In this document: in pieces, positions 9,118 through 18,711 of the stretch
Layout of the letters: the number at the start of each line of letters is the position of its first letter
Numbering within the stretch: position 1 is the first letter of the stretch
Source of the DNA: Panacagrimonas sp.
Lineage (GTDB): Bacteria > Pseudomonadota > Gammaproteobacteria > Nevskiales > Nevskiaceae
Assembly: GCF_020697055.1 (NCBI RefSeq)
Contig: NZ_JAJFBP010000008.1
Span: 54,955-118,954 of the forward strand
Direction: 5' to 3'
Length of the DNA stretch: 64,000 nucleotides
Made by a program: the position numbers and the translations under genes
The notes under the pieces: generated by a model
The model's input: the letters and a program-made list of their open reading frames with translations, nothing else
Told to the model about the DNA's origin: nothing
Database searches by the model: none

Positions 9118-9777
9118 GTGGCCGATACGAACTATCGCTTGTTCTATTCGCCCGGCGCCTGCTCGCTGGCGCCGCACATCGTGCTCGAGGAAATGGGCGT
9201 CCCGTTCGAACCGGTGCGCGTGGTGATCGCCGAGGGCGGCAACCGGACGCCGGAATATCTCGCACTGAATCCGCGGGGACGGGTGCCGGCATTGACCTGG
9301 CGCGAAGGCGATCGGGAGCGGGTGCTGACGGAGGCCATGGCGATCATGGCGTGGGTGTCGATGCGCCATCCGCAGGTCTCGCTGCTTCCGGCGCCCCGCA
9401 CCGAGGCGTTCGTGCGCGCGCTCGAGTGGATGGGTTGGCTGGGATCGACGATGCACCAGGCCGGCGTGCGAACGGTGTTCCGCCCCGAGCGGTTCACGAC
9501 CGATGCGGCCGGTGCGCCGGGGATCGCGGCGCAGGGACGCGAGACCATCCGCGCCGGGTATGCCGATATCGAGCAGCGCCTGACGGGTCGCCGGTATGCG
9601 ATAGGCGACACGTTCGGCGCGGTCGACGCCTATCTGCTCGTGTTCTATCGCTGGGGCAATCGCTGCGGCCTGGCGATGCGCGAGGAGTTCCCGGGATATG
9701 CGCGGGTGATGGATGAGGTGCGGTCGCGGCACGCGGTTCGGCGCGTGGTCGAGCGCGAAGGCATCGAGATCGACTAG
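9118..9777 (+). CDS. Glutathione S-transferase family protein
   Basis: A 219-residue GST-like protein. The N-terminal thioredoxin-like domain begins LFYSPGACSLAPHIVLEEMG, with the Ser/Cys region of beta-class enzymes, and has the cis-proline segment GRVPALTW and the glutathione-binding DGxxLxE equivalent RVLTEAMAIM. The C-terminal helical domain has the N-capping-like segment AIGDTFGAVDAYLLVFYRW. A GTG start is preceded by TCGGAGGA at good spacing. Its stop codon overlaps that of the convergent LysR gene by four bases. The substrate is unknown. Confidence 0.85.
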   Translation: MADTNYRLFYSPGACSLAPHIVLEEMGVPFEPVRVVIAEGGNRTPEYLALNPRGRVPALTWREGDRERVLTEAMAIMAWVSMRHPQVSLLPAPRTEAFVRALEWMGWLGSTMHQAGVRTVFRPERFTTDAAGAPGIAAQGRETIRAGYADIEQRLTGRRYAIGDTFGAVDAYLLVFYRWGNRCGLAMREEFPGYARVMDEVRSRHAVRRVVEREGIEID

Positions 9778-10646
9778 GCGATTTCGGATTTCAAGGACGC
9801 GAGCAGCGCGCGCGCGGGTCCCGACACGGCGCGTCCGGTATGTCGCACCCAGCCCAGGTCGCGTCGCGGTGTGAACCCGCTCACCGGCAGAGCCACGACG
9901 CTGCGATCGATCATCGACTCCGGCAGCACGCTCCATCCCAGGCCGATGGCCGCGAGCATCTTGAGCGTCTCGAGATAGTTGGTCGCCAGTCGCACGCGCG
10001 GCACGACCCCACGCGCCTGCAACTGCGCACGGATGATCCGGTGCGTGTACGTGTCCTCGTCGGGCAGCACGGCGGGATGTGCCGCCAGATCTTCGAGCTT
10101 CAGGCGCTTGCGACCGGCCAGCGGATGCGAGGGCGCCACCACCACGGCCAGCGGGTCGGGCCAGACCAGGCCGCTGTCGAGATGGGGCAGCGGCTGCAGC
10201 GGCAGCGTGACGATGCCGAGTTCGAGCTTGCCCGCGAGCACCGCTTCGCAGGCGTCCTCCGAGTCCATGAAGTGCAGGTCGAGATCGACGTCCGGGTAGT
10301 CGATGACGAAGCGCTTGAGCACCGGCGGCAGGCGGTGCAGCCCGATGTGGTGGCTGGTGCCGATCGACAGGCGCCCGCTCACGGTGTCAGAGAGCTGCGA
10401 CAGCGCGCGGCGTCCGTCCTCGACGGTCTGCAGCACGCGCCGGGCGTAGGGGAGCAGCGCCTGGCCGGCGTCGGTCAGCAGCACGCTGCGCCCGACCCGG
10501 TCGAACAGCCGCGTGCCGATCTGGTCCTCGAGGCTCTTGAGCCGCTTGCTGATCGCGGGCTGCGACAGGTGCAGGCGCTCGGCCGCACGGGTGAACGAGG
10601 CCGAATCGGCCACTTCGATGAATGCTGAAAGCGCCTGGGTATCCAT
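9774..10646 (-). CDS. LysR-family transcriptional regulator divergent from leuC
   Basis: A 290-residue LysR-type regulator. The winged HTH lies at residues 1-60 ([29 protein letters not shown]). The effector-binding domain (about 90-290) starts [20 protein letters not shown] and contains [10 protein letters not shown] and [14 protein letters not shown]. The ATG is preferred over a TTG three codons upstream. Sitting head-to-head with leuC across boxes of the T-N11-A type, it is likely autoregulated and probably controls leuC and the following genes. The effector is unknown; a leucine-pathway intermediate is a guess from position. Confidence 0.88.
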   Translation of the reverse strand: MDTQALSAFIEVADSASFTRAAERLHLSQPAISKRLKSLEDQIGTRLFDRVGRSVLLTDAGQALLPYARRVLQTVEDGRRALSQLSDTVSGRLSIGTSHHIGLHRLPPVLKRFVIDYPDVDLDLHFMDSEDACEAVLAGKLELGIVTLPLQPLPHLDSGLVWPDPLAVVVAPSHPLAGRKRLKLEDLAAHPAVLPDEDTYTHRIIRAQLQARGVVPRVRLATNYLETLKMLAAIGLGWSVLPESMIDRSVVALPVSGFTPRRDLGWVRHTGRAVSGPARALLASLKSEIA

Positions 10647-10657
10647 GGCCGTCAATC

Positions 10658-10694
10658 ATGCCCGATCGGCATGCCGGATATGAAAACGATTCAT
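10658..10694. promoter_or_regulatory. Paired LysR-type binding sites between the LysR gene and leuC
   Basis: Two inverted repeats of the T-N11-A type lie 22 bp apart centre to centre, about two helical turns. The first is ATGCC-N5-GGCAT (10658-10672), directly upstream of the LysR start. The second is ATGAA-N5-TTCAT (10680-10694) and ends at a possible leuC -35 element. This matches the recognition-site plus activation-site layout of LysR regulators. Binding is inferred. Confidence 0.6.
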
Positions 10695-10723
10695 TGGAGT
10701 TATGGGTGGAGCGGCGCGAGAAT
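10694..10723 (+). promoter_or_regulatory. Possible leuC promoter
   Basis: TTGGAG (10694-10699) and GAGAAT (10718-10723) are separated by 18 bp and lie just after the second LysR box, as expected for an activated promoter. The -10 is weak, which fits dependence on an activator. The resulting leader to the leuC ATG would be about 50 bases. Consensus match only. Confidence 0.4.
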
Positions 10724-10780
10724 GGCGGCTCCCTTTGTATCCAGAAGGCCGCGCGATGCGCGGTCATCCCGAGAACGGCG

Positions 10781-12184
10781 ATGAGCAAGACCTTGTACGA
10801 CAAGCTGTGGGACGCGCACCTGGTGCGCGATGGCGGCGGCGACGGCTTCGCGCTGCTCTACATCGATCGTCACCTCGTGCACGAGGTGACCAGTCCGCAG
10901 GCCTTCGACGGCCTGCGGCTGGCCGGGCGCAAGCCGTGGAAGCTCGCCGCCAACCTCGCGGTGGCCGACCACAACGTGCCGACCACGGACCGTTCGCAGG
11001 GCATCAGCGATCCGATCTCGCGCACGCAGGTGGATGCGCTCGATTCCAACTGCGCCGAGTTCGGCATCACCGAATTCCGCATGAACGACAAGCGCCAGGG
11101 CATCGTGCACGTGATCGGGCCCGAGCAGGGCGCAACGCTGCCGGGCATGACCGTGGTCTGCGGCGACTCGCACACCGCCACGCACGGCGCGTTCGGCGCG
11201 CTGGCCTTCGGCATCGGCACCTCCGAGGTCGAGCACGTGCTCGCGACGCAGTGCCTGGTGCAGAAGAAGTCGAAGAACATGCGCATCACCGTGCGCGGCC
11301 ATGTCGGTCCCGGCGTCACCGCCAAGGACATCGTGCTCGCGATCATCGGCCGCATCGGCACCGCCGGCGGCACCGGCTACACCATCGAGTTCGCGGGTGA
11401 GGCGATCCAGGCGCTGTCGATGGAAGGGCGCATGACGGTCTGCAACATGGCCATCGAAGGCGGCGCGCGCGCGGGCCTGGTCGCGGTCGATCAGACCACG
11501 ATCGACTACGTGAAGGGTCGTCCGTTCGCGCCCAAGCCGGAACACTGGGACAAGGCGGTGGCGTGGTGGAAGACGCTGCGCTCGGATTCCGACGCGGCGT
11601 TCGACGCCGAAGTCGTGCTCGATGCGGCCGACATCCAGCCGCAGGTCACCTGGGGCACCTCGCCCGAGATGGTGCTGCCGGTGAGCGAGCGCGTGCCCGA
11701 TCCGGCGCTCGTGAGCGATCCGGTCAAGCGCAGCGGCATGGAGAAGGCGCTGGCCTACATGGGCCTGTCGGCGAACACGCCGATCCAGGACATCTCCATC
11801 GACAAGGTCTTCATCGGCTCGTGCACCAACTCGCGCATCGAGGATCTGCGTGCGGCGGCAAGCATCGTCAAGGGCAAGCAGAAGGCCGCCAACGTGAAAC
11901 TCGCGATGGTCGTTCCCGGTTCGGGCCTGGTGAAGGCGCAGGCCGAGGCCGAAGGGCTCGACCGCGTGTTCCGCGACGCCGGCTTCGAATGGCGCGAGCC
12001 CGGCTGCTCGATGTGCCTGGCGATGAACGCCGATCGGCTCGAGCCGGGCGAACGCTGCGCCTCGACGTCGAACCGCAATTTCGAGGGCCGGCAAGGCTCG
12101 GGCGGTCGCACGCACCTGGTGTCGCCCGCGATGGCGGCGGCCGCGGGCATCGCCGGCCATTTCGTCGACGTGCGCGCGATCTAG
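10781..12184 (+). CDS. leuC: 3-isopropylmalate dehydratase large subunit
   Basis: The 467-residue aconitase-family subunit that, with LeuD, isomerises 2-isopropylmalate to 3-isopropylmalate in leucine synthesis. It contains the substrate segment [20 protein letters not shown], and the three cysteines that bind the 4Fe-4S cluster in [14 protein letters not shown] and [11 protein letters not shown]. The ATG giving [11 protein letters not shown] is chosen, since this is the family N-terminus; the upstream in-frame extension is not conserved in character. Length equals the usual 466 or so. Two thioesterase genes separate it from leuD. No leuA lies in the window. Confidence 0.97.
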   Translation: MSKTLYDKLWDAHLVRDGGGDGFALLYIDRHLVHEVTSPQAFDGLRLAGRKPWKLAANLAVADHNVPTTDRSQGISDPISRTQVDALDSNCAEFGITEFRMNDKRQGIVHVIGPEQGATLPGMTVVCGDSHTATHGAFGALAFGIGTSEVEHVLATQCLVQKKSKNMRITVRGHVGPGVTAKDIVLAIIGRIGTAGGTGYTIEFAGEAIQALSMEGRMTVCNMAIEGGARAGLVAVDQTTIDYVKGRPFAPKPEHWDKAVAWWKTLRSDSDAAFDAEVVLDAADIQPQVTWGTSPEMVLPVSERVPDPALVSDPVKRSGMEKALAYMGLSANTPIQDISIDKVFIGSCTNSRIEDLRAAASIVKGKQKAANVKLAMVVPGSGLVKAQAEAEGLDRVFRDAGFEWREPGCSMCLAMNADRLEPGERCASTSNRNFEGRQGSGGRTHLVSPAMAAAAGIAGHFVDVRAI

Positions 12185-12193
12185 ATCACCGAC

Positions 12194-12685
12194 ATGGCCA
12201 ATCCGCTTCACAACCCGCCGCCCGGCAAGGGCCAGTCGTTCTTCATCGACGTGATTCCGTACAACGCCGGCCTCGGCCTCAAGTACGTGGAGAACCAGGT
12301 GGGACGCGTGGTGTTCGACCTGCCCTGGGACCCTGCGCAGGTCGGCGATCCCGAGACCGGCGTGATGCACGGCGGCGCCATCACCGGACTGTTCGACGCG
12401 GCGCTCGGCGGCGCGGTGCTGTGCAAGCTCGACGACCTGCGCCGAATCGCGACGCTCGACCTGCGCATCGACTACCTGCGTCCCGCGCGCGCCGGCAAGA
12501 CCGTGCGCTGCGAGGCCGAATGCCATCGGCTGACCAAGCACATCGCGTTCGCGCGCGGCGTCGCGCACGACGGCGATCCGAACGACCTGGTCGCCACCGC
12601 GGTCGGGACGTTCGTCGTGTTCCGCGACGACACGCGCTCGCATCCGCGCGAGAGCCTGGTCGAGGAAGCAGGGCCGGCGTCATGA
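12194..12685 (+). CDS. PaaI-like hotdog-fold thioesterase (first of two in the leu cluster)
   Basis: A 163-residue hotdog-fold protein of the PaaI/YbgC-like group, which hydrolyse acyl-CoA thioesters. The hallmark is [20 protein letters not shown] (near residues 57-76), with the HGG turn and the acidic residue of the central helix, followed by the strand [18 protein letters not shown]. It starts nine bases after leuC, and its stop overlaps the next gene by four bases (ATGA), so the two thioesterases are probably made together, perhaps as a heteromer. The substrate is unknown. Confidence 0.82.
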   Translation: MANPLHNPPPGKGQSFFIDVIPYNAGLGLKYVENQVGRVVFDLPWDPAQVGDPETGVMHGGAITGLFDAALGGAVLCKLDDLRRIATLDLRIDYLRPARAGKTVRCEAECHRLTKHIAFARGVAHDGDPNDLVATAVGTFVVFRDDTRSHPRESLVEEAGPAS

Positions 12686-13116
12686 GCGTCCAGGACGAGC
12701 TGACCCGGGCGCGATCGGTGGAGGCGATGCAGTCCGTGCTCGCCACCATTCCCTATGCGCGCTTCCTCGGCTTCAGCGTGCTGCAGGACGGCAGCAACGT
12801 GATCGGCCGCATGGCGTTTGCCGAAGAGCGCATGGGCAACACCCGCGTGCGCGCGCTGCACGGCGGCACGCTCGGCGCGCTGATGGAGCTGACCGCGATG
12901 TGCCAGCTGCTGACGATGGCCGAGATCGTGCGCGTGCCCAAGACCGTCAACATCACGATCGAATACCTGCGTTCGGCGCAGGCCGTGGATACGTTCGCGC
13001 GCGCCACCGTGACGCGCCATGGCCGGCGCGTGGCCAGCGTCCGGGTCGTCGCGTACCAGGACGATGCGGCCAAGCCCGTGGCCGCGGCCAACGCCCATTT
13101 CCTGCTCGCTGTCTGA
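12682..13116 (+). CDS. PaaI-like hotdog-fold thioesterase (second of two)
   Basis: A 144-residue second hotdog protein. It has [20 protein letters not shown] near residues 54-73 and the strand [20 protein letters not shown]. The central-helix acid is Glu rather than Asp. It is clearly a divergent paralogue of the preceding gene and is translationally coupled to it by an ATGA overlap. Twenty bases, with a purine-rich GAAAGAAGAGAGAG stretch, separate it from leuD. Pairs of unequal hotdog proteins can form mixed assemblies; here that is inference. Confidence 0.8.
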   Translation: MSVQDELTRARSVEAMQSVLATIPYARFLGFSVLQDGSNVIGRMAFAEERMGNTRVRALHGGTLGALMELTAMCQLLTMAEIVRVPKTVNITIEYLRSAQAVDTFARATVTRHGRRVASVRVVAYQDDAAKPVAAANAHFLLAV

Positions 13117-13136
13117 GAAAGAAGAGAGAGATTCCG

Positions 13137-13775
13137 ATGAAGGCTTTCACCCAGGTCACCGCCAAGGTCGCGCCGCTGGATCGGCCCAACGTCGACACCG
13201 ACGCGATCATCCCCAAGCAGTACCTGAAGTCGATCAAGCGGGTCGGCTTCGGGCCGTTCGCGTTCGACGACTGGCGCTACCTGGACAAGGGCGATCTCGA
13301 CATCGATCCGGCCACGCGGCGGCCCAATCCCGACTTCGTGATGAACCAGCCGCGCTACGCGGGCGCCGAGATCCTGCTGGCGCGCGAGAACTTCGGCTGC
13401 GGATCATCGCGCGAGCATGCGGTCTGGGCGCTCGACCAGGCGGGCTTTCGCTGCGTCATCGCGCCGAGCTTCGCCGACATCTTCTTCAACAACAGTTTCA
13501 AGGGCGGCTTCCTGCCGCTGGTGCTGCCGGCGGAGACGGTCGATCGCCTGTTCAAGGAAGTCCAGGCGACGCCCGGCTACCAGCTCACGATCGATCTGCC
13601 GGCGCAGACCGTGACGACGCCGACCGGGGAAACGATCGCGTTCCAGATCGACGCGTTCCGCAAGCACTGCATGGTCAACGGGCTCGACGAGATCGGCCTG
13701 ACGCTGGAGAACGCGGACGACATCCGCGCCTACGAGACGCGCCGCAAGGCCGAAGCACCCTGGCTGTTCGCCTGA
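13137..13775 (+). CDS. leuD: 3-isopropylmalate dehydratase small subunit
   Basis: The 212-residue swivelling-domain partner of LeuC. It starts [20 protein letters not shown] and contains [14 protein letters not shown] and the active-site loop [15 protein letters not shown], both diagnostic of LeuD. A purine-rich ribosome-binding region (AAGAGAGAG) precedes the ATG. leuB follows after 21 bases. The length is typical of proteobacterial LeuD (about 200-215). Confidence 0.97.
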   Translation: MKAFTQVTAKVAPLDRPNVDTDAIIPKQYLKSIKRVGFGPFAFDDWRYLDKGDLDIDPATRRPNPDFVMNQPRYAGAEILLARENFGCGSSREHAVWALDQAGFRCVIAPSFADIFFNNSFKGGFLPLVLPAETVDRLFKEVQATPGYQLTIDLPAQTVTTPTGETIAFQIDAFRKHCMVNGLDEIGLTLENADDIRAYETRRKAEAPWLFA

Positions 13776-13796
13776 TCAACGAAAACCGCAAGAACC

Positions 13797-14870
13797 ATGA
13801 CGAAGAAAATCCTGATCCTGCCCGGCGACTACATCGGCCCCGAGATCCTCGGCGAGGCCGTAAAGGTGCTCGAGACGCTCAAGCGCGGCGGCGCGGACAT
13901 CGCGTGGACGTTCGGTCATCTCGGCGGTGCGGCCTACGACGCCGAAGGACATCCGTATCCGCCCTCCACGCAGAAGGCGGCGCGCGAGGCCGATGCGATC
14001 CTGCTCGGGGCGGTCGGCGGTCCGAAGTACGACGAGTTGCCGCGCGAGCTGCGCCCGGAGCGCGGCCTGCTCGGCATCCGCAAGGACCTGAACCTGTTCG
14101 CCAACCTGCGCCCCGCGCGCGTGTACGAGGAATTGGCGGATTCGTCCTCGCTGAAGAAGGAGTTCATCGCGGGGCTCGACATCCTGATCCTGCGCGAGCT
14201 CACCGGCGACATCTATTTCGGCCAGCCGCGTGGTCGGCGCAAGAATGCAGACGGTCACGACGAAGGTTTCGACACGATGCACTACAGCCGGCCCGAGGTG
14301 GAGCGCATCGCGCGCGTCGCCTTCGAGGCGGCGCGCAAGCGCAGCAAGCGCGTGTGCTCGGTGGACAAGGAGAACGTGCTCGACACGTCGCGTTTCTGGC
14401 GCGAGGTCGTCGTGCAGGTGCACAAGGAATATCCCGACGTCGAGCTGAGTCACATGTATGTGGACAACGCGGCGATGCAGCTGGTCAAGAAGCCCAAGCA
14501 GTTCGACGTGATCGTCACCGGGAACATCTTCGGCGACATCCTGTCCGACGAGGCCTCGATGCTCGCCGGCTCGATCGGCATGCTGCCGTCGGCGTCGCTC
14601 GATGCGAACAACAAGGGCATGTACGAGCCGATCCACGGCAGTGCGCCGGACATCGCGGGCCAGAACAAGGCCAATCCGCTGGCGACGATCCTGTCGGTGG
14701 GGATGATGTTCAAGTACTCGTTCAACCGGCCCGAGGTGTCGGATCGCATCGAGAACGCGGTCAAGAAGGTGCTGCAGCAGGGTCACCGCACCGGCGACAT
14801 CGCGATGAAGGGCGAAAAGATCATCGGCACGCGCGAGATGGGCGACGCGGTGGTCGCGGCGCTGGGCTAG
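13797..14870 (+). CDS. leuB: 3-isopropylmalate dehydrogenase
   Basis: A 357-residue NAD-dependent oxidative decarboxylase giving 4-methyl-2-oxopentanoate. The signatures [48 protein letters not shown] and [20 protein letters not shown] cover the substrate and metal residues. An oddity is the N-terminal GDYIGPEI, where most family members have GDGIGPE; the codon reads TAC clearly. It is the last gene of the leu cluster, and a palindromic repeat follows the stop before asd. Confidence 0.96.
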   Translation: MTKKILILPGDYIGPEILGEAVKVLETLKRGGADIAWTFGHLGGAAYDAEGHPYPPSTQKAAREADAILLGAVGGPKYDELPRELRPERGLLGIRKDLNLFANLRPARVYEELADSSSLKKEFIAGLDILILRELTGDIYFGQPRGRRKNADGHDEGFDTMHYSRPEVERIARVAFEAARKRSKRVCSVDKENVLDTSRFWREVVVQVHKEYPDVELSHMYVDNAAMQLVKKPKQFDVIVTGNIFGDILSDEASMLAGSIGMLPSASLDANNKGMYEPIHGSAPDIAGQNKANPLATILSVGMMFKYSFNRPEVSDRIENAVKKVLQQGHRTGDIAMKGEKIIGTREMGDAVVAALG

Positions 14871-14879
14871 AAGCTTTTC

Positions 14880-14951
14880 AACGCAAAGGCGCAAAGGACG
14901 CAAAGGAAAAAGCGCACCTCCATTTCTTTGCGTCCTTTGCGTCTTTGCGTT
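14880..14951. repeat. Palindromic GCAAAGG-type repeat, copy 1
   Basis: An imperfect inverted repeat. The left arm begins AACGCAAAGGCGCAAAGGAC and runs to about 14909; the right arm at 14923-14951 is its reverse complement with one or two mismatches, starting TTTCTTTGCG and ending CTTTGCGTT. Each arm is itself three GCAAAG units spaced by two or three bases. A related copy lies at 31851-31924 beside sufS. It separates leuB from asd and could form a hairpin at the 3' end of the leu transcript. Confidence 0.85.
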
Positions 14952-14981
14952 CAATCATTTGTGGTCTAGAAGGTGAGCGAC

Positions 14982-16094
14982 ATGATGAGAGTCGGATTCG
15001 TCGGCTGGCGCGGCATGGTCGGTTCGGTGCTGATGCAGCGCATGCAGGAAGAGAAGGACTTCGCGCTGATCGAGCCGCACTTCTTCACCACGTCGAACGT
15101 GGGCGGGAAGGGGCCGGACGTGGGCAAGGACATCGCACCGCTGGCCGATGCGATGAGCGTCGACGCGCTCAAGGGCATGGAGACGATCATCTCCTGCCAG
15201 GGCGGGGACTACACCAACGAGGTGTATCCGAAGCTGCGCGCGGCCGGCTGGAAGGGCTACTGGATCGACGCGGCCAGCGCGCTGCGCATGAAGAACGATG
15301 CGGTGATCATCCTCGATCCGGTCAATCGCGACGTGATCGACCAGGCGCTGCACACGGGCGTCAAGGACTACATCGGCGGCAACTGCACCGTCAGCCTGAT
15401 GCTGATGGCGCTCGGCAGTCTGTTCAAGGCGGGATGGGTCGAATGGATGAGCGCCATGACCTACCAGGCGGCCTCGGGTGCCGGCGCACAGAACATGCGC
15501 GAGCTGCTCAAGCAGATGGGCGTGGCCAATGCGGCGGTCGCAGACCTGCTGAAGGACGAACGAAGCCCGATCCTGGACATCGACGCCACCGTCGCGGCCA
15601 CGCTGCGCGCGCCCGGCTTCCCGGTCGAGCATTTCGGCGTGCCGCTGGCGGGATCGCTGATCCCCTGGATCGACAAGCAGCTCGACAACGGCCAGTCCAA
15701 GGAAGAGTGGAAGGGGCAGGCCGAGACCAACAAGATCCTCGGTCGCGAGGGCAATCCGGTCCCGGTGGACGGCATCTGCGTGCGCATCGGCGCCATGCGC
15801 TGCCACTCCCAGGCGCTGACCGTGAAGCTCACCCGCGACGTGCCGCTGGCCGATCTGGAAGCCACGATCCGCGGCGCCAACGATTGGGTCCGGCTGGTGC
15901 CGAACACCCGCGAGGATTCGATCCGGCAGCTGACGCCGGCCGCCGTGACCGGGCATTTGCACGTACCGGTGGGCCGCCTGCGCAAGCTCAACTTCGGACC
16001 TCAATACCTGGGGGCGTTCACCTGCGGCGATCAATTGCTTTGGGGGGCCGCCGAGCCGCTGCGGCGGATGTTGCGCATTCTGCTGACCCGGTGA
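14982..16094 (+). CDS. asd: Aspartate-semialdehyde dehydrogenase
   Basis: A 370-residue NADPH-dependent enzyme reducing aspartyl phosphate to aspartate semialdehyde, for lysine, threonine, methionine and diaminopimelate synthesis. It has the N-terminal dinucleotide loop [15 protein letters not shown] and the catalytic cysteine C135 in [14 protein letters not shown], at the same number as in E. coli. The ATG is preferred over a GTG three codons upstream because the AGAAGGTGAG ribosome-binding stretch then has proper spacing. It belongs to the gammaproteobacterial long Asd type (about 370 aa). The second lysine-pathway gene, dapB, lies elsewhere in the window. Confidence 0.96.
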   Translation: MMRVGFVGWRGMVGSVLMQRMQEEKDFALIEPHFFTTSNVGGKGPDVGKDIAPLADAMSVDALKGMETIISCQGGDYTNEVYPKLRAAGWKGYWIDAASALRMKNDAVIILDPVNRDVIDQALHTGVKDYIGGNCTVSLMLMALGSLFKAGWVEWMSAMTYQAASGAGAQNMRELLKQMGVANAAVADLLKDERSPILDIDATVAATLRAPGFPVEHFGVPLAGSLIPWIDKQLDNGQSKEEWKGQAETNKILGREGNPVPVDGICVRIGAMRCHSQALTVKLTRDVPLADLEATIRGANDWVRLVPNTREDSIRQLTPAAVTGHLHVPVGRLRKLNFGPQYLGAFTCGDQLLWGAAEPLRRMLRILLTR

Positions 16095-16196
16095 TCGGCA
16101 GTTCGTCGAGAACCGGATTCGAGCGGCGTACAGCGCCACTCGAAACCGGGAAGGCACTGGCCGGGAGACCTGATGGGCAGTCCCCTATTTATCCTG

Positions 16197-16202
16197 TATA
16201 AA
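16197..16202 (+). promoter_or_regulatory. Possible -10 element of the fimV promoter
   Basis: TATAAA stands in an AT-richer patch (CTATTTATCCTGTATAAAAG) that is conspicuous in this GC-rich DNA, about 75 bases before fimV. I see no convincing -35 hexamer at the right distance, so this is a weak call. Confidence 0.3.
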
Positions 16203-16276
16203 AGGGCTTACACGCCCAAGCTCACGTAAATTCAGGCAGCCGGGGGCGGCGCCGGGCGAGCGTCGAGGGAGACGAT

Positions 16277-18580
16277 ATGGTGCGAAGACTGTCAGTCGCG
16301 GCGGCACTTTGGCTGCTGATCGCGGCCGGGCCGGCTCAGGCCATGGGGTTGGGCGACATCAAGGTGAAGTCCAGTCTCAATCAGGCGTTCTCCGCCTCGA
16401 TTCCGTTCACGTCCCTGACGCCCGACGAGGCCGCCAACGTGCGGGCTCGATTGGCGGACAACGAGGCCTTCCAGCGCGCCGGTCTGGATCGATCGGCCTA
16501 TGTCGGCTCGATCCGCATCGAAGCGCTCACCGAAGGACCCAATCCGCGCCTGGAGCTGAGCAGCCGGGAACTCGCGCGCGAGCCGCTGATCACGCTGCTG
16601 GTGGAAGTCCGCACGCCGGGCGGCACGCGCGTGCTGCGCGAGTACACCGTTCTGCTCGACCCGGCGGTCACGCCGGCGACCCTGAATCAATCGTCGACGT
16701 CGTCCGATTTCTTCGAAACGCCGGAAGAACGTGCCAGTGGCGGCGCGGCGCGCAGCGCGCGATCCAGCACCTACGGTCCGGTCGGCCCGACCGAGACGCT
16801 GTGGATGGTCGCGCAGGCCGTGAAGCCGACGGGCGTCGGCCTGGATCAGGCAATGCTCGCGCTGTACGAAGCCAATCGCGGAGCGTTTCGGGGCGGCGAT
16901 ATCGACGCCCTGCGCAAGGGATCGGTGCTCGACGTGCCCAGCGCCGAGCGCATGCAGGCCGTCAGCAATGCCTCCGCGCGTGCCCGCGTCCTGGAGCTGA
17001 GTTCTTCGGAAACCGGCGCGACGAAGGCGCCGTCGTTCAGCAGCGGCGAGCCCGCGCGTGCCGCGGCGCCGACTCCGCCGGTCGCGGTGGCGCCGCCGGC
17101 GACCCCCGCGCCGGCGCCGGTCGCGCCCGAGCCGGAGCCGGATACCGCCGCGGTCACGACGACGACTTCACCGGCGCCCGCCACTGATGGCGCCGCCGCG
17201 CCCACGACCGGTGATGCGGCAACGACGACGCCGGCCGCCGGTGAAAGCGCGGACGCCACGGCCACCGAACAACTGCCGGTAACCGAAGGAACCGCGCCCG
17301 CGACCGACGCGAGCGCACCGGCAGCCGAGGTCGCGCCTGCCGCTACGGAAAGCGAGTCGGGTTCGACCGACTGGGTGATGACGCTCATCCCGATCCTGGC
17401 CGGACTGATCGCGCTGCTGATCGGCTTCGCGGTGTGGCGCTCGGCGCGCGAGCGCAAGGCGCAGCGCGAATACGAAAAGGCGTCGCGCGAGTCGGCGGCC
17501 TCGATGCCCGCGCCGCGCGTTGGTGCGACCGGCAACCTGACCGCGTCGCGGACCGCGCCGTCGGCGCGCGCCGAGCTCGAAGCGCTCGATCGCGAAATGG
17601 ACGACGACGCAACGCGCGTCGCGGGCGACGACGAGGATCCCGATCGCACGCGGATGGTGACCACGAGCAAGATCGCGCCCTACACCGGCCCGCAGGCTGC
17701 GGACCGGCAGATGGACGAGGCCGAACGCGCCGTCAACACGCAGTTCCAGGCCAATACCAAGGAGATCAATCTCGGCGACAACGATCCGTTGTCCGAAGCC
17801 GATTTCCATCTCGCATACGGTCTGTACGACGAGGCGGCCCTGCTTCTGCAGCAGGCCTCGGCGCGCGCGCCGCAACGCACCGATCTGCGCGTGAAGCTGG
17901 CCGAGACCTACTTCGCCGCCGGCAAGCCCGCCGAGTTCGAGCAGGTCGCGTCCGGACTCAAGGGCGAGGTCAACGACGAGGAGTGGGGCAAGCTCGCCAT
18001 CCTCGGACGTCAGCTGTCTCCGGATTCCGCGCTGTACCAGGGCGGCGACGCGGGCAGCGCCGACACCGTGCTGGATCTGACGTTCGACGACGACGCCACC
18101 CAGATCGCACCGGTGAAAGTCGACGAAGGCCTGGAATTCAGGCTCGAGGAACTCGAGCTGCCGACGCGCGCCGAGACGCCGGGCAGCAGCTCGCGCGGTC
18201 CCGCGATGGAGTTCGATCTCGGCGAATTCGACCTGAGCGGCACCGACAAGTCGTCGGGCTCGACCAAGAAGTCCGCGCCGGCGCCCGAACCGCTGCAGCT
18301 GAAGGATTTCGATCTCAGCGGCACCGATCTGGCCGGAGGCGGCAAGAGTGGCCTCGACGTGCGGCTGGACGAACTCGAACCGATGGTGATCGACGACCCG
18401 ACGCAGGACGAGGCGCCGTCGAGCACCGACGACGCCGCGACCAAGCTCGATCTCGCGCGCGCCTATGTCGAGATGGGTGACGCCGAGATGGCGCGCAGCC
18501 TGCTCGAGGAAGTCGCCAAGATCGGCAACGACGACCAGAAGCGCGAAGCCGGAACACTGCGCGAGCGCCTGCTGGGTTGA
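16277..18580 (+). CDS. fimV: FimV-like type IV pilus / polar peptidoglycan-binding protein
   Basis: A 767-residue inner-membrane hub protein needed for type IV pilus assembly and polar signalling in relatives. The signal peptide ends AAGPAQA, then MGLGDIKVKSSLNQAFSASI, the FimV N-terminal domain. A LysM-like domain lies near 170-230 (YGPVGPTETLWMVAQAVKP) and a Pro/Ala/Thr-rich linker at 255-360. One membrane helix (WVMTLIPILAGLIALLIGF, from residue 366) is followed by an acidic cytoplasmic part with TPR-like and DLSGTD repeats. The conserved FimV C-terminal domain has TKLDLARAYVEMGDAEMARS. The position between asd and truA is the conserved one in Xanthomonadales and Pseudomonas. Confidence 0.93.
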   Translation: MVRRLSVAAALWLLIAAGPAQAMGLGDIKVKSSLNQAFSASIPFTSLTPDEAANVRARLADNEAFQRAGLDRSAYVGSIRIEALTEGPNPRLELSSRELAREPLITLLVEVRTPGGTRVLREYTVLLDPAVTPATLNQSSTSSDFFETPEERASGGAARSARSSTYGPVGPTETLWMVAQAVKPTGVGLDQAMLALYEANRGAFRGGDIDALRKGSVLDVPSAERMQAVSNASARARVLELSSSETGATKAPSFSSGEPARAAAPTPPVAVAPPATPAPAPVAPEPEPDTAAVTTTTSPAPATDGAAAPTTGDAATTTPAAGESADATATEQLPVTEGTAPATDASAPAAEVAPAATESESGSTDWVMTLIPILAGLIALLIGFAVWRSARERKAQREYEKASRESAASMPAPRVGATGNLTASRTAPSARAELEALDREMDDDATRVAGDDEDPDRTRMVTTSKIAPYTGPQAADRQMDEAERAVNTQFQANTKEINLGDNDPLSEADFHLAYGLYDEAALLLQQASARAPQRTDLRVKLAETYFAAGKPAEFEQVASGLKGEVNDEEWGKLAILGRQLSPDSALYQGGDAGSADTVLDLTFDDDATQIAPVKVDEGLEFRLEELELPTRAETPGSSSRGPAMEFDLGEFDLSGTDKSSGSTKKSAPAPEPLQLKDFDLSGTDLAGGGKSGLDVRLDELEPMVIDDPTQDEAPSSTDDAATKLDLARAYVEMGDAEMARSLLEEVAKIGNDDQKREAGTLRERLLG

Positions 18581-18711
18581 TCCCGATGACCGCGGCGCGA
18601 CGGCCGTAGCGCGCGCCGACACGGTGCCTGGACCAAGCGAGGCGGTTGCCGGAACCGCGCGTCTGCTCACGGCGAAGCGATGACAGGCCCTCTCGATCAC
18701 AAGGTGCACCC

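Noticed and set aside
10622..10780. N-terminal extension of leuC from an upstream ATG
   Set aside because: It would run through the LysR boxes and promoter, and the family N-terminus begins at the later ATG.
13019..16201. A 1060-codon open frame on the plus strand across leuD, leuB and asd
   Set aside because: It is the shifted frame of three well-recognised enzymes and runs through the palindromic repeat; the product is Arg/Ala low-complexity.
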